Assembly: GCA_965205275.1 (NCBI GenBank) | Contig: OZ242168.1 | Span: 434,001-498,000, forward strand | DNA length: 64,000 bases | Direction of reading: 5' to 3' | Source of the DNA: WTFY01 sp965205275 | GTDB taxonomy: Bacteria; Pseudomonadota; Gammaproteobacteria; UBA4575 | In this document: one piece after another, positions 44,665 to 54,002 of the stretch | How positions within the stretch are numbered: position 1 is the stretch's first letter | Layout of the letters: every line of letters begins with the position of its first letter | Program-made: the position numbers and the translations under genes | The notes under the pieces: model-generated | The model's database searches: none | What the model was told of the DNA's origin: nothing | What the model saw: only the letters and a program-made list of their open reading frames with translations

Positions 44665-45801
44665 ATGAGTACAGGTCATTACACCGGTCTGATTGACCGC
44701 TATCGTTCCATTTTGCCTCTTGCCAAAGATTGCAGGGTGATCAGTCTTTGTGAAGGAAATACGCCACTTGTTCAGTGTAGCAATCTTGAGCAGGTAAATA
44801 GGAAAGGAACCAAACTGTACCTTAAATTTGAAGGCCTGAATCCAACCGGTTCATTTAAAGACCGTGGTATGACGGTTGCAGTCACCCAGGCTGTATCGGA
44901 AGGAAGCCGTGCCATTATTTGTGCCTCTACGGGCAACACTTCCGCATCTGCAGCCGCTTATGCCGCAAGGGCCGGGATTAAAGCATTTGTGTTGATACCG
45001 GACGGCAACATCGCCATGGGCAAACTTGCACAAGCGATGATGCATGGAGCCATTATTTTACAAATTCGTGGCAATTTTGATGACGGTATGCGCCTGGTAA
45101 AGGAAGTTGCCGATGAAGCCCCGGTAAATATTGTCAACTCGATCAACCCGTATCGTTTGCAGGGCCAGAAGACTGCTTCATATGAAATCGTAGAAGCATT
45201 GGGTACTGCTCCGGATTTTCATTGTATTCCGGTAGGCAATGCCGGCAACATCTCGGCGCATTGGACAGGGTATTGTGAACTTGCTGCCACAAGCAGCAAT
45301 CATGTGACGCAGGCTTGTGGATTCTGCAAGGGTGATTGTCCGTTTATCACTTCACCCAAAGTGAAATCGAAACCCAGAATGCTGGGTTATCAGGCAGCCG
45401 GTGCGGCACCTTTTATAAAAGGCGCGATGGTCGACAAGCCGGAAACGGTGGCTACGGCCATACGTATCGGTCATCCGCAAAGCTGGGATTTTGCGCAAGC
45501 CACGATAAAAGAATCAAACGGCTGGTTCAATTCATTCTCCGACGAGCAAATTTTAGCTACACAAAAGTTACTGGCCACAAACGAGGGCATATTTTGTGAA
45601 CCGGCTTCGGCAACGTCAGTCACCGGTGCATTGCATGATATTGAGCAAGGCAACATACCGCATGACAGCACCGTAGTATGTACCTTGACCGGCCACGGCC
45701 TGAAGGATCCGGATATCGCGATCAAGCAAAGCAGTACTGAACTCGTTACGATTGATGCGGAGCTGGACTCGGTGAAACGCACCATACTGGACAACTTATA
45801 G
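44665..45801 (+). CDS. thrC: Threonine synthase
   Basis: PLP enzyme converting phosphohomoserine to threonine. The 378-residue product (from ATG 44665, MSTGHYTGLIDRYR) has the PLP-lysine motif LNPTGSFKDRGM, STGNTSASAAAYAARAG, IPVGNAGNISAHWTGY and a late TGHGLKDP. This shorter form matches the thrC branch paired with hom. An in-frame ATG at 44599 would overlap hom by 53 bases and add an atypical N-terminus, so it was not used. Confidence 0.95.
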   Translation: MSTGHYTGLIDRYRSILPLAKDCRVISLCEGNTPLVQCSNLEQVNRKGTKLYLKFEGLNPTGSFKDRGMTVAVTQAVSEGSRAIICASTGNTSASAAAYAARAGIKAFVLIPDGNIAMGKLAQAMMHGAIILQIRGNFDDGMRLVKEVADEAPVNIVNSINPYRLQGQKTASYEIVEALGTAPDFHCIPVGNAGNISAHWTGYCELAATSSNHVTQACGFCKGDCPFITSPKVKSKPRMLGYQAAGAAPFIKGAMVDKPETVATAIRIGHPQSWDFAQATIKESNGWFNSFSDEQILATQKLLATNEGIFCEPASATSVTGALHDIEQGNIPHDSTVVCTLTGHGLKDPDIAIKQSSTELVTIDAELDSVKRTILDNL

Positions 45802-46045
45802 AGGGTAGGCCTGCATACAAATTGCCATTTTTGATTCAGGCTTGGCTTCGCTTGAGTCTCATTTCCCGAACAGCTGACTATCTGTGGTACGGGTGCCAAT
45901 CAGACAGCAACTCGAGTTCTGACGGAAATCATCCCTCTCACGCCAGTGACGTCTGGCTTGGTTCATGATTTAGATTGCACTCAGGACTGGCCAATAGCCA
46001 ACGTGTCGAAGCAATTTCAGCTGGAAACATCATCCATGCCTGTCG

Positions 46046-47479
46046 CTAGCTGTTGTAACCCATGATCGCTTTTACCTCAAGAAATTCCTCAAGGCCGTAC
46101 TGTCCACACTCCCGGCCATTTCCAGACTGTTTGTATCCGCCAAACGGCACCTTGTTATCCAGGGGAGTTCCGTTGAGATGAACGTTTCCGGTACGGATAC
46201 GGCGTGCAACGGCGCGAGCACGTTCGGGATCGCCCGACGATATATAGCCGGACAATCCGTATACCGTGTCATTGGCGATTTGTATGGCATCAGCCTCATC
46301 CGCATAGCCGATCAACGATAGCACCGGACCGAAGATTTCCTGCTGCGCAATCGACATGTCGTTGGTTACGTGGGAGAACACAGTAGGTTTTACGTAGTAG
46401 CCGACGTTCAAGCCGTCCGGGCGACCTGTGCCACCCGTTTCCAGCTTGGCACCTTCGTCAATACCGGTCTGGATCAGATTTTGAATCCGGTTGAACTGCA
46501 GTTCTGAAACTACCGGACCGATCGTGGTATCCGCAGCGTTCGGGTCACCAACCTTCACCTTTTCCATAGCCGCCTTGGCAATAGCCGCTGCCTCGTCCAT
46601 TCGTGATTCAGGCACCAGCATTCGCGTCGGCGCGATGCAGGATTGCCCCGAGTTCGTGCACATCAGGAAGACGTCACGGGCAATCGCTTCCTGGAAATTC
46701 GCATCATCGAGCATGATATTGGCAGACTTGCCACCCAACTCTTGTGCTACCCGCTTAACTGTCGGTGCGGCATTTCGAGCGACCTCAATGCCCGCCCGTG
46801 TCGAGCCGGTAAATGAAATCATATCGATGCCAGGGTGCGAGGAAAGGGCAACCCCAACTGTCGGGCCATCACCGTTTACGAGATTGAATACACCTGCAGG
46901 CATGTCGACGGCATCCAGAACTTCAGCAAACAGGATCGCATTGAACGGAGCGATTTCAGAAGGCTTCAAAACCATGGTACAGCCTGCTGCCAGCGCCGGT
47001 GCGACTTTACACACAATCTGATTGATTGGCCAATTCCATGGAGTGATAAATCCACAAACGCCTGCCGGTTCGCGTACAACACGAGAAGAACCAATATTTT
47101 CTTCGAACTTGAATTCACGAAGAACATCAAGCGTCGTTATAAAATGATCCAACCCCGTAGGAGCTTGTTCCGTATTGGCGAGACTTGCCGGTGCACCCAT
47201 TTCTTCGCTGATCGTCGCAGCGATATCGTCGATACGGGCTTTGTACTGTTCAATGATCTTTTCCAACAGTTCAACTCGTTCTTCGCGCGATGTTTGAGAA
47301 TAGGAGTCAAACGCGGCTAGCGCCGCAGCAACAGCTTTGTCTACATCTTCTCTGTTACCCATTGCGACGGGACCTATAGCTTTTTCCGTAGCAGGATTGA
47401 TGACATCCAAGGTTTTATTCGTTGACGACTCGATCCATTTGCCGTTGATGTAAAATCGAGTTCGGTTACTTATAGACAT
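46046..47479 (-). CDS. Aldehyde dehydrogenase family protein
   Basis: NAD(P)-dependent aldehyde dehydrogenase, 477 residues: YINGKWIESSTNKTLDVINPATEKAIG, then GFITPWNWPINQI (nucleotide and catalytic Asn region), FTGSTRAGIEVAR, and the general-base Glu in QELGGKSANIML. The catalytic Cys is in NSGQSCIAPTRMLV, and the FGGYKQSGNGRECGQYGLEEF ending is present. Substrate cannot be deduced. It stands alone, 245 bases from thrC and beside a decaying toxin-antitoxin pair, so it may be accessory. Confidence 0.92.
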   Translation of the reverse strand: MSISNRTRFYINGKWIESSTNKTLDVINPATEKAIGPVAMGNREDVDKAVAAALAAFDSYSQTSREERVELLEKIIEQYKARIDDIAATISEEMGAPASLANTEQAPTGLDHFITTLDVLREFKFEENIGSSRVVREPAGVCGFITPWNWPINQIVCKVAPALAAGCTMVLKPSEIAPFNAILFAEVLDAVDMPAGVFNLVNGDGPTVGVALSSHPGIDMISFTGSTRAGIEVARNAAPTVKRVAQELGGKSANIMLDDANFQEAIARDVFLMCTNSGQSCIAPTRMLVPESRMDEAAAIAKAAMEKVKVGDPNAADTTIGPVVSELQFNRIQNLIQTGIDEGAKLETGGTGRPDGLNVGYYVKPTVFSHVTNDMSIAQQEIFGPVLSLIGYADEADAIQIANDTVYGLSGYISSGDPERARAVARRIRTGNVHLNGTPLDNKVPFGGYKQSGNGRECGQYGLEEFLEVKAIMGYNS

Positions 47480-47535
47480 TTCTTCGGTTATTGCGTCGAG
47501 TTATATAAATAGCTTATGTGTAGATAGTGTTAGTA

Positions 47536-47850
47536 CTAAGCAACAACTTGGTGAGATATAACTTCTTTTTTAATCTTTTTAAGACTCGTTTTTTTAGCTT
47601 GTTCCAGGTCATAATGACTTTGTAAGTTCAACTAAAATTGTGCTGAATTTCCAAAATACTCCGATAACCTTAAAGCAGTTTCAGCAGTAATTGCTCTCTC
47701 GCCATTAATAATAGAATTGATGCGAGAAGGTGATACTTTAATGTTTTTCGCTAGCTTATTTTGACTTATTCCCATAGGTATAAGAAATTCTTCAAGAAGA
47801 ATTTCACCTGGAGTAATAGATAAAGCTATGTTCATAGTGTTTACCTTCAA
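47536..47850 (-). pseudogene. higA: HigA-type antitoxin with in-frame amber codon
   Basis: XRE-family HigA antitoxin. The first 72 codons read TPGEILLEEFLIPMGISQNK, then VSPSRINSIINGERAITAETALRLSEYFG, a clean HigA helix-turn-helix. A TAG at 47634-47632 then stops translation after NSAQF. Past it the same frame continues LNLQSHYDLEQAKK to a second TAG at 47538-47536. Family members read FWLNLQ(S/N)xYDL here, so a single TGG (Trp) to TAG change explains the stop. The 72-residue product keeps the DNA-binding part but loses the C-terminal segment. It overlaps the toxin gene by four bases (ATGA). Confidence 0.85.
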
Positions 47851-48068
47851 TCGTGATAGTCAATGATATGTACTTTGTAACAATAATTTCCTTTATATTG
47901 AAAGCACAATCTATATTGATCGTTAATCCATGTCGCCCAATAACTTTTCATATCTTCTTTTAACTTATGCAGTTTATTACTAGGCGGAACTTTCAAATCA
48001 TTAAACTTAGCTGCAGCATGAATTAACAAAAGCTTTCGTCTTGCTACCTTTTGCAATTTCCTTGGCAT
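47847..48068 (-). pseudogene. higB: HigB-type toxin, N-terminally truncated
   Basis: RelE-superfamily mRNA-cleaving toxin partner of HigA. The 73 residues from ATG 48068 give LQKVARRKLLLIHAAAKFNDLKVPP, then NKLHKLKEDMKSYWATWINDQYRLCFQY and VHIIDYHD. HigB proteins are about 92 residues and begin with a strand and helix (F..K..E..F) before the RKL segment. Here the upstream frame has a stop (TAA) ten codons before the ATG, and those codons only faintly resemble that start. About 20 N-terminal residues are therefore lost or altered. Activity is doubtful. Confidence 0.7.
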
Positions 48069-48364
48069 ACAATCAACTGCTTCGTGGAAAACTACAACGC
48101 ATTAGCGCGCTAAACCGAAAAAGTCTGCACAGCTATTTCTGGGACAGCACACTGGCTATATATATGTTCGCCAAATTTAAATATTAACGGTTTCAGTTTC
48201 TGAAAATTTTATTATACTAGAAGGCATTCAATCGACTCACAAGTACCAATGCGCAACAAGATTTTGGGGAGTGTTTCCCGTATTGGAATATTATTGGAGG
48301 ATGTACAGTGCACTTGGCGTTTATGTACAGATACAAGAGATTTAATAATTAAGGTAGGTTCCAA
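48069..48364. promoter_or_regulatory. Upstream region of the partner-switch operon
   Basis: This 296-base A+T-rich spacer separates divergent higBA and the signalling operon. A TATACT (48213-48218) about 147 bases before the response-regulator ATG is the best -10 seen; its -35 is poor (TTTCAG, 48191-48196). AAGGTAGG just before the ATG can serve as ribosome site. The long leader leaves room for further control. No ORF or tRNA was seen. Confidence 0.3.
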
Positions 48365-49522
48365 ATGGACGACAGCAAAGTCCGGATTCTGGTTGTTGAT
48401 GATGAAATAGATTTAGAGCAGCTTATGCTGCAGAAAATGCGGCGTGAAATTCGCCGCGGTCATTACGAATTCGAATTCGCACACAACGGTGCGGAAGCTC
48501 TCGAAATTCTGCGCAAAGACAGCCGGTTTGATATTGTACTGTCCGATATCAATATGCCTGTTATGGACGGATTGACATTGCTGTCGCAGATACCGGGGGT
48601 GAACCCTGATATTCGTGCTGTAATGGTCTCCGCGTACGGCGATATGGAAAACATACGGACTGCGATGAATCGTGGGGCGTTCGACTTCGTTACCAAGCCG
48701 ATAGACTTCGCGGACCTGAAAGTTACAATCGAACGTACGATCGTGAATCTCACGAGCTGGCGTGAGGCCCTGAGTACACGCGACAAACTTGTAGCTCTCC
48801 AGAACGAGCTTGGTGTGGCGCGGAAGATGCAGCAGAACATTCTTCCAAGATCCTTTCCGACCTCCAAAGAATTTGATTTGTATGCAAGCATGGTTCCGGC
48901 TCGTTCTGTGGGGGGCGACTTTTTTGATGTTTATGAATTTGTTGATGGCCGGGTTGGTGTTGTAATAGCTGATGTGTCGGACAAAGGTGTGCCTGCGGCA
49001 ATGTTCATGATGGCCAGTCGCACATTACTGAAGGCTTGCGCGGCAACTTCCGGTTCTCCGTCCGCTGTGCTGAAACAGGTAAATGGGATGCTGTCGGAGG
49101 ACAACGATGCCATGACATTCGTAACCCTGTTATATGGCATCTATGATTCCAAAACGAAAGAATTCGTGTACGCGAACGGTGGACATAATCCGCCAATCAT
49201 CGTCAAGCCAGACCAAACAATTGAACTGTTGGAAATGACGGGCGGAGTTGCTCTGGGTGTAGCGCAAGATTTCGAATATCAGGAAAATGCGATTACCCTT
49301 GAGTCAGGTTCCATGATTGTGTTTTACACGGACGGGGTATCGGAGGCGGAAAAAGAAGACAAGGAGTTGTTCGAAATGGAGAGGTTCTGCAAAATTTTCC
49401 AGGAAGGTATTTTCGGAGATGCCAAGGAAGTTACGGATGAGGTATTCAATACAGTCAGAAAGTTCGCTGGTGACAATCCGCAATCTGACGATATAACCTG
49501 TCTTGTTCTGAGAATCGCTTAA
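48365..49522 (+). CDS. Response regulator with PP2C-type phosphatase output (RsbU-like)
   Basis: Two-domain cytoplasmic protein, 385 residues. The receiver (about 5-125) has acidic pair Asp12/Asp13, phosphoacceptor Asp61 (LSDINMP), Ser89 and Lys111 (TKPID). A helical linker (VALQNELGVARKMQQNILP) leads to a SpoIIE/RsbU phosphatase with metal Asp residues at 185 (VGGDFFDVYE) and 203 (IADVSDKGVPAAMFM), FYTDGVSEA and a late QSDDITCLVLR. By family logic, receiver phosphorylation would switch dephosphorylation of STAS antagonists. It is the first gene of a four-gene operon; the RsbW-like kinase follows after 16 bases. Confidence 0.92.
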   Translation: MDDSKVRILVVDDEIDLEQLMLQKMRREIRRGHYEFEFAHNGAEALEILRKDSRFDIVLSDINMPVMDGLTLLSQIPGVNPDIRAVMVSAYGDMENIRTAMNRGAFDFVTKPIDFADLKVTIERTIVNLTSWREALSTRDKLVALQNELGVARKMQQNILPRSFPTSKEFDLYASMVPARSVGGDFFDVYEFVDGRVGVVIADVSDKGVPAAMFMMASRTLLKACAATSGSPSAVLKQVNGMLSEDNDAMTFVTLLYGIYDSKTKEFVYANGGHNPPIIVKPDQTIELLEMTGGVALGVAQDFEYQENAITLESGSMIVFYTDGVSEAEKEDKELFEMERFCKIFQEGIFGDAKEVTDEVFNTVRKFAGDNPQSDDITCLVLRIA

Positions 49523-49538
49523 AGGGGAAGGTAACAAG

Positions 49539-49955
49539 GTGAAAGTTTCACGCACGTTGATTGTCCCTAGCCGGATAGAAGAAATCCGAACAGTTGAAGC
49601 GGCACTGGAGGAATTTTCTGAACAGCAAAATTTCCCCTCTGAAGCATTGTTTCAAATACAGCTCTCGCTAGAGGAACTCTTCACTAACGTGGTCAGCTAT
49701 GCGCATGGTGACGGTCAGGAACACGAGGTCGAAATCATATTTTCGAGAGAGGATGAGAACGTAGTTGTAGAGATAGTGGATGATGGACGCCCTTTCGATC
49801 CATTACAGGACGCGCCGGAGCTTGATGTCGAAAGCTCGCTTGAAGACCGAGGCATTGGTGGAGCAGGAATAAGGCTGGCGAAGCAATTGATGACGGAGTT
49901 GCGCTATCAACGCGAAAATACGCGTAACCATCTGACCATGATCAAGAGAATTTAG
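49539..49955 (+). CDS. RsbW-like anti-sigma/serine kinase (HATPase_c_2)
   Basis: A 138-residue GHKL ATPase of the anti-sigma factor kinase type: N-box LSLEELFTNVVSYAHG with the catalytic Glu, G1 VDDGRPFDP, G2 RGIGGAGIRLAKQLM. In partner switches such a protein phosphorylates a STAS antagonist and also binds its target (a sigma factor or another effector). Translation starts at GTG 49539, with AAGGGGAAGG upstream. It is separated by 16 bases from the phosphatase and by four from the binding-protein gene, which fits a shared transcript. Its target is not in the window. Confidence 0.88.
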   Translation: MKVSRTLIVPSRIEEIRTVEAALEEFSEQQNFPSEALFQIQLSLEELFTNVVSYAHGDGQEHEVEIIFSREDENVVVEIVDDGRPFDPLQDAPELDVESSLEDRGIGGAGIRLAKQLMTELRYQRENTRNHLTMIKRI

Positions 49956-49959
49956 CAAA

Positions 49960-51192
49960 ATGTGCGCATTGGGCAGATTGTTTCTCAGAAAAGTGTTTAC
50001 CGCTTCAGTAGTTGCAATGCTGGCAAGCGCAGCATCAGGTGAAGCCAAAAAAGAAATATCCAATGTGCCGGGTGTATCCAGTGATCGTATCCTATTTGGG
50101 CAGTCCGCTGCTCTCAGCGGTCCTGCTAGTGCGCTTGGCAAAAGCATGCAAGCTGGTATCCTTGCTGCGTTTAAAGAGTTTAATGACCAGGGTGGTACCA
50201 ACGGGCGTCGCTTGGAACTGCTGTCATTGGATGACGCATACGAGCCGGAAGCGGCAATTGCAAATACGCAGCAGCTGATTGGTAAGGGTGTTTTCGCATT
50301 GATAGGTGCAGTGGGTACTCCTACCTCCCAATCTGCCGTGCCTGTCGCGGAGGCACACGATGTACCTTACATTGCGCCTATGACCGGTGCAGAATACCTG
50401 CGCGATAGCGCACGTCGGACAGTTATCAATCTTCGGGCCTCGTATTACCAGGAAACCGAGGAGATGGTGGAACGATTGACGACTGATCTTGGAGTTAATC
50501 GCATCGCCATCCTCTATCAGGATGATTCGTTCGGTCGTGCCGGCTTGCAAGGAGTCCTTCTTGCTCTCGAGCGTCGCAAGCTTTCTGCTACCGGAACAGG
50601 GATATTCCCTCGCAACACGCTCGCGGTGAAGACAGCACTTCTTGATTTGCGCGCTACCAAACCGGAAGCCGTGATTATTATTGGCCCCTACAAGCCGACT
50701 GCGGCCTTCATTAAATGGGCGCGTCGTCTCGACATGAATTCCATTTTCATGACACTTTCTTTTGTAGGCAGTAATGCTTTGGCAAAAGAACTGGGTGAGC
50801 AAGGGTCTGGAGTTCTGGTTACACAGGTAGTTCCCTTTCCGGCCGGGGATACGGTGCAGGTGTCTGCTTCGTATCGTGCCGCATTGAGGGCATATGACCC
50901 GGTAGCAGAACCTGGATTTATATCGTTTGAAGGATATCTGGCAGGACGTTTGGCTATCCATGTTGTAGTTCAATGTGGCAAGCAGGTTGATCGCAGCTGT
51001 ATTGGCAGGGTGCTGCGAACTGGCGAAGACATCAATCTGGGTGGCTTCATCTTGCGGTACGGCGAGGACGATAACCAAGGTTCGGATAGCGTGTTCTTGA
51101 CGATCATCGATCCTGATGGCAAATATGAACCGCTCACGTCTTTAGCCTCTTCAATGCTGACCGGCACTGAACATGCAAGAAAACTCAGATGA
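49960..51192 (+). CDS. Periplasmic binding protein, Leu/Ile/Val (Peripla_BP_6) type
   Basis: A 410-residue exported ligand-binding protein. The signal peptide is about 1-28 (FTASVVAMLASAASGEA). The mature part starts GVSSDRILFGQSAALSGPA and continues AGILAAFKEFNDQGGTNGR, the classic branched-chain amino-acid binding fold, with ALIGAVGTPTSQSAVPVAE and FVGSNALAKELGEQGSGVLVTQVV. No permease or ATPase is near. Instead its stop overlaps the ATG of the histidine kinase by four bases. It most likely serves as a sensory subunit presenting ligand to the kinase; the ligand is unknown. Confidence 0.88.
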   Translation: MCALGRLFLRKVFTASVVAMLASAASGEAKKEISNVPGVSSDRILFGQSAALSGPASALGKSMQAGILAAFKEFNDQGGTNGRRLELLSLDDAYEPEAAIANTQQLIGKGVFALIGAVGTPTSQSAVPVAEAHDVPYIAPMTGAEYLRDSARRTVINLRASYYQETEEMVERLTTDLGVNRIAILYQDDSFGRAGLQGVLLALERRKLSATGTGIFPRNTLAVKTALLDLRATKPEAVIIIGPYKPTAAFIKWARRLDMNSIFMTLSFVGSNALAKELGEQGSGVLVTQVVPFPAGDTVQVSASYRAALRAYDPVAEPGFISFEGYLAGRLAIHVVVQCGKQVDRSCIGRVLRTGEDINLGGFILRYGEDDNQGSDSVFLTIIDPDGKYEPLTSLASSMLTGTEHARKLR

Positions 51193-53483
51193 GCAGGATG
51201 CCCTCAAAACTTTGGAACCGAATTTCGACGCAGCTCTATACCGGTTTCGGAGGTGCTGTCATAGTGATCATTATTATTAGTTTGCTTGCTCTCTTTGTTC
51301 TTAACTACATTGGTAAAATCCAGCGCAGCGTTAACGAAAAGAATATACCCGAGATGACATCGGCATTTGCAATTGCTCAGCAGACAGCTAGCCTTGTTGC
51401 CGCGGCTCCTCGGCTCACTGTAAGTACACCTGAGCAGTTCGAGACCATAGCTGCGACGATCGGCTGGCAGGCAGATGCATTTAAAGCACAGCTCTCGATC
51501 ATGATGGAAAACATGGGAGAAGATGAGCGCGCACGGCAGATTCAGTCTGGCGGAGTTGGCATTACCGAGAATATTGAGCGAGTCAAGTTGCTTGTCAGGG
51601 AGCGTTTTGACCTTCGTCAGAGCACTCTTGATCTTAGAGATGAACTTCAGGCTATTCAGGGTGAAATAACGTCAATTCTGATCAACGAAATTGATGATCA
51701 GATGTTCTATACGATGACCGGTTATCGGTCTCTTGATGAAGCACAATCACCTCGGTCAGTTCATTTTTTCGATCAGGAATTCCTGATCTATCGTCGCCTG
51801 GCTGAACTCCGTGAAGCGTCTGCAGTTGCTACACAGCTGCTTGCAGCTGCATTTACAGTTACAGATTCGGCTTTACTGGAACCATTGCGAGAACGGTTTA
51901 AAGCCACAGCCGGTAGTGTCAGCCGGTCACTTGATGCCCTTGGGGACAGCCCCATTCATGGTCGACTGTCTTGGGTTTTTGAAAGCCTGCTTTCAATCGG
52001 CAGAAGGGAAGGCAACGGATTTGATCTGCGTAGCCGGGAACTCACGGTTGATGAGGAACTATCTGATCTGCTCAACGATAATCAAATTTTGGGGATTGAT
52101 GTCGTAGCGCGAGTAGAAAGTGTTGTAGATGACTCCAGTATGGCTGCGGAAGAAATGTCGGGCAAAGCAGCCGCGGCAACTGCTACCAGTGCGACGCTGT
52201 TATTGGTTGTCAATCTCGTCAGTATAAGTGGCGCGATCCTGTTCGGGTGGCTGCTTGTACAACGCCGCCTGATTCGCCGCCTGAGCCGGATATCAAATCA
52301 AATGCGGCAAATGGCGGGTGGTAACCTGGAACAGGCCATCGACATCGACGGTCATGACGAAATTGCACAATTGGCCAAAGCGCTTGAGGTGTTCCGGAAT
52401 AATGCACTGGAAGTGCAGCGCCTTAACCTTGTAGAAATGCTTGCTGACGAACTGAAAGAAAAGAATGAGCAATTGGGCCATTCTAATGACGAATTGAAGC
52501 GGGCGCAGGATCAGATTGTGATGCGTGAGAAACTTGCTGCGCTTGGTCAATTGACGGCGGGAGTCGCGCACGAAATCAAAAACCCAATGAACTTTATCAT
52601 GAACTTTTCAGAGGTTTCACAAGAGCTGTTGGAAGAACTGCTGGAGGAGGTAGCTAAAAACAAGACTGGTGGGGATGCGGAAGAGGAATACGATCCAGAG
52701 TTAGTCGAGGAAGTAGCTGAGGATTTGACGGGGAATTTGAAGCGCATTTACGAGCATGGCAAGCGTGCAAACCGAATTGTGATGGATATGCTCAAGATGG
52801 GTCGTGGTTCCGGGGAGTGGCAACCAACGGACCTCAATGTATTACTTAACGAGCATGTGTGGCTTGCATTCCATAGTGCTCGCGCAACCGATACTGAATT
52901 CCAACTGGAAATTCAGGAAGACTATTCACCGGATATAGATGAGATCACGATACAGCCGCAAGACCTTGGTCGGGTTTTCCTGAACCTGGTGACCAATGCC
53001 TGCTATGCGACGGACGAAAAACGAAAAAAACTGGCGGCTACAACTACAACTGACGAAATACCTACAGGCTCTCAATCACCGATGGCAAGCAAACTTTATA
53101 AGGGAGTTCGCCACGGTTCTGCCGTTGAGGATATGCCGAAGAAGAGTTATCAGCCGACGCTTAAGTTGAGTACACGGCTCGTTGAAGATCATATTGAGGT
53201 ACATGTTCGTGATAATGGCGATGGTATTCCCGAATCTGCATTAGAGCGTATCTTCAATCCGTTTTATACGACGAAGCCCCCAGATCAAGGGACCGGCCTG
53301 GGATTATCACTGTCCAATGACATCGTACGACAGCACGGTGGTGAGTTTCGTGTGGAAACGAAGGAAGGCGAATATACCGATATGATTGTTGTCTTGCCGC
53401 TTGACCCTGCGGCTCATCAAGTAGTCGATACTCCAGAAGAGGCAAAAGACGGCGAGGATGCAGTAGCAACTGCTTCTTTGTAG
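51189..53483 (+). CDS. Membrane sensor histidine kinase
   Basis: A 764-residue kinase: TM1 about 20-43, a helical periplasmic domain of nearly 290 residues, TM2 about 333-357, HAMP (RRLSRISNQMRQMAGGNLEQ), coiled coil, HisKA with His461 (VAHEIKNPMNF), and HATPase with N-box NLVTNACYATDE, DNGDGIPESALERIFNPFYTT and GTGLGLSLSNDIV. Two extras stand out. One is an acidic stretch within the dimerisation helices (ELLEELLEEVAKNK, then DAEEEYDPELVEEVAEDL, about 479-515). The other is a Thr/Ser/Lys-rich insertion of about 40 residues between N-box and G1. Its natural partner is the receiver-phosphatase at the head of the operon. It converges with STAS gene 1, with five bases between the stops. Confidence 0.93.
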   Translation: MSRMPSKLWNRISTQLYTGFGGAVIVIIIISLLALFVLNYIGKIQRSVNEKNIPEMTSAFAIAQQTASLVAAAPRLTVSTPEQFETIAATIGWQADAFKAQLSIMMENMGEDERARQIQSGGVGITENIERVKLLVRERFDLRQSTLDLRDELQAIQGEITSILINEIDDQMFYTMTGYRSLDEAQSPRSVHFFDQEFLIYRRLAELREASAVATQLLAAAFTVTDSALLEPLRERFKATAGSVSRSLDALGDSPIHGRLSWVFESLLSIGRREGNGFDLRSRELTVDEELSDLLNDNQILGIDVVARVESVVDDSSMAAEEMSGKAAAATATSATLLLVVNLVSISGAILFGWLLVQRRLIRRLSRISNQMRQMAGGNLEQAIDIDGHDEIAQLAKALEVFRNNALEVQRLNLVEMLADELKEKNEQLGHSNDELKRAQDQIVMREKLAALGQLTAGVAHEIKNPMNFIMNFSEVSQELLEELLEEVAKNKTGGDAEEEYDPELVEEVAEDLTGNLKRIYEHGKRANRIVMDMLKMGRGSGEWQPTDLNVLLNEHVWLAFHSARATDTEFQLEIQEDYSPDIDEITIQPQDLGRVFLNLVTNACYATDEKRKKLAATTTTDEIPTGSQSPMASKLYKGVRHGSAVEDMPKKSYQPTLKLSTRLVEDHIEVHVRDNGDGIPESALERIFNPFYTTKPPDQGTGLGLSLSNDIVRQHGGEFRVETKEGEYTDMIVVLPLDPAAHQVVDTPEEAKDGEDAVATASL

Positions 53484-53488
53484 CGTGT

Positions 53489-53848
53489 CTAGATTGTTAC
53501 CGCCGCGGCTACAGCTGCAGAGCGAGACTCATGTATTTCAAAGACTTTGTCAAAGCCGGAGATCTTGATAATTTCCATGGCTGTATCAGGCAGAGAGCAC
53601 AGTATGAATGTTTTATTTTTGCCCTTAAGATTCCTTGCAGTAAGTAAAATCGAGCGCAACCCTGCGCTGCTGATGTAGGACAACTTCTCACAATCCAGAA
53701 TTACGGTATTGCTGGCAATGTCTTGGGTTTTTTGATCCAGGCTATCGTGAAATTCATCTGCGTTTAGGCCGTCAATACGTCCACCTACGTTTATCACCAG
53801 TGCGCTTCTGACCTCTTCCTCTCGCAACTCTAATTGGTCGTCGCTAAT
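53489..53848 (-). CDS. STAS-domain anti-sigma factor antagonist 1
   Basis: RsbV/SpoIIAA-type antagonist, 119 residues if started at ATT 53848 or 112 from TTG 53827. Core: ALVINVGGRIDGLNADEF, VILDCEKLSYISSAGLRSIL with the candidate phosphoserines in ISSAG, and GFDKVFEIHESRSAAVAA. It aligns without gaps to the second STAS protein from the codon after that paralogue's ATG-ACC. At the position of the paralogue's ATG this gene has AAT (53854-53852). AGAGGGA lies 6 bases before ATT but 27 before TTG, so ATT initiation is favoured, though unusual. It is predicted to be phosphorylated by the RsbW-like kinase and dephosphorylated by the PP2C protein. Confidence 0.82.
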   Translation of the reverse strand: MSDDQLELREEEVRSALVINVGGRIDGLNADEFHDSLDQKTQDIASNTVILDCEKLSYISSAGLRSILLTARNLKGKNKTFILCSLPDTAMEIIKISGFDKVFEIHESRSAAVAAAVTI

Positions 53849-54002
53849 GGTATTTCCCTCTATCGAATAACACTAGTTACAGATTTGAACGGATCGATTC
53901 AGCACTCCTTTCACCATCACCGCTGAACGCAATATCCTGACCAGATAATCATTCTGGTAACCAGTGCTTCTGGAAATGCAAGCAACAAGGGCTTAGACTT
54001 GT

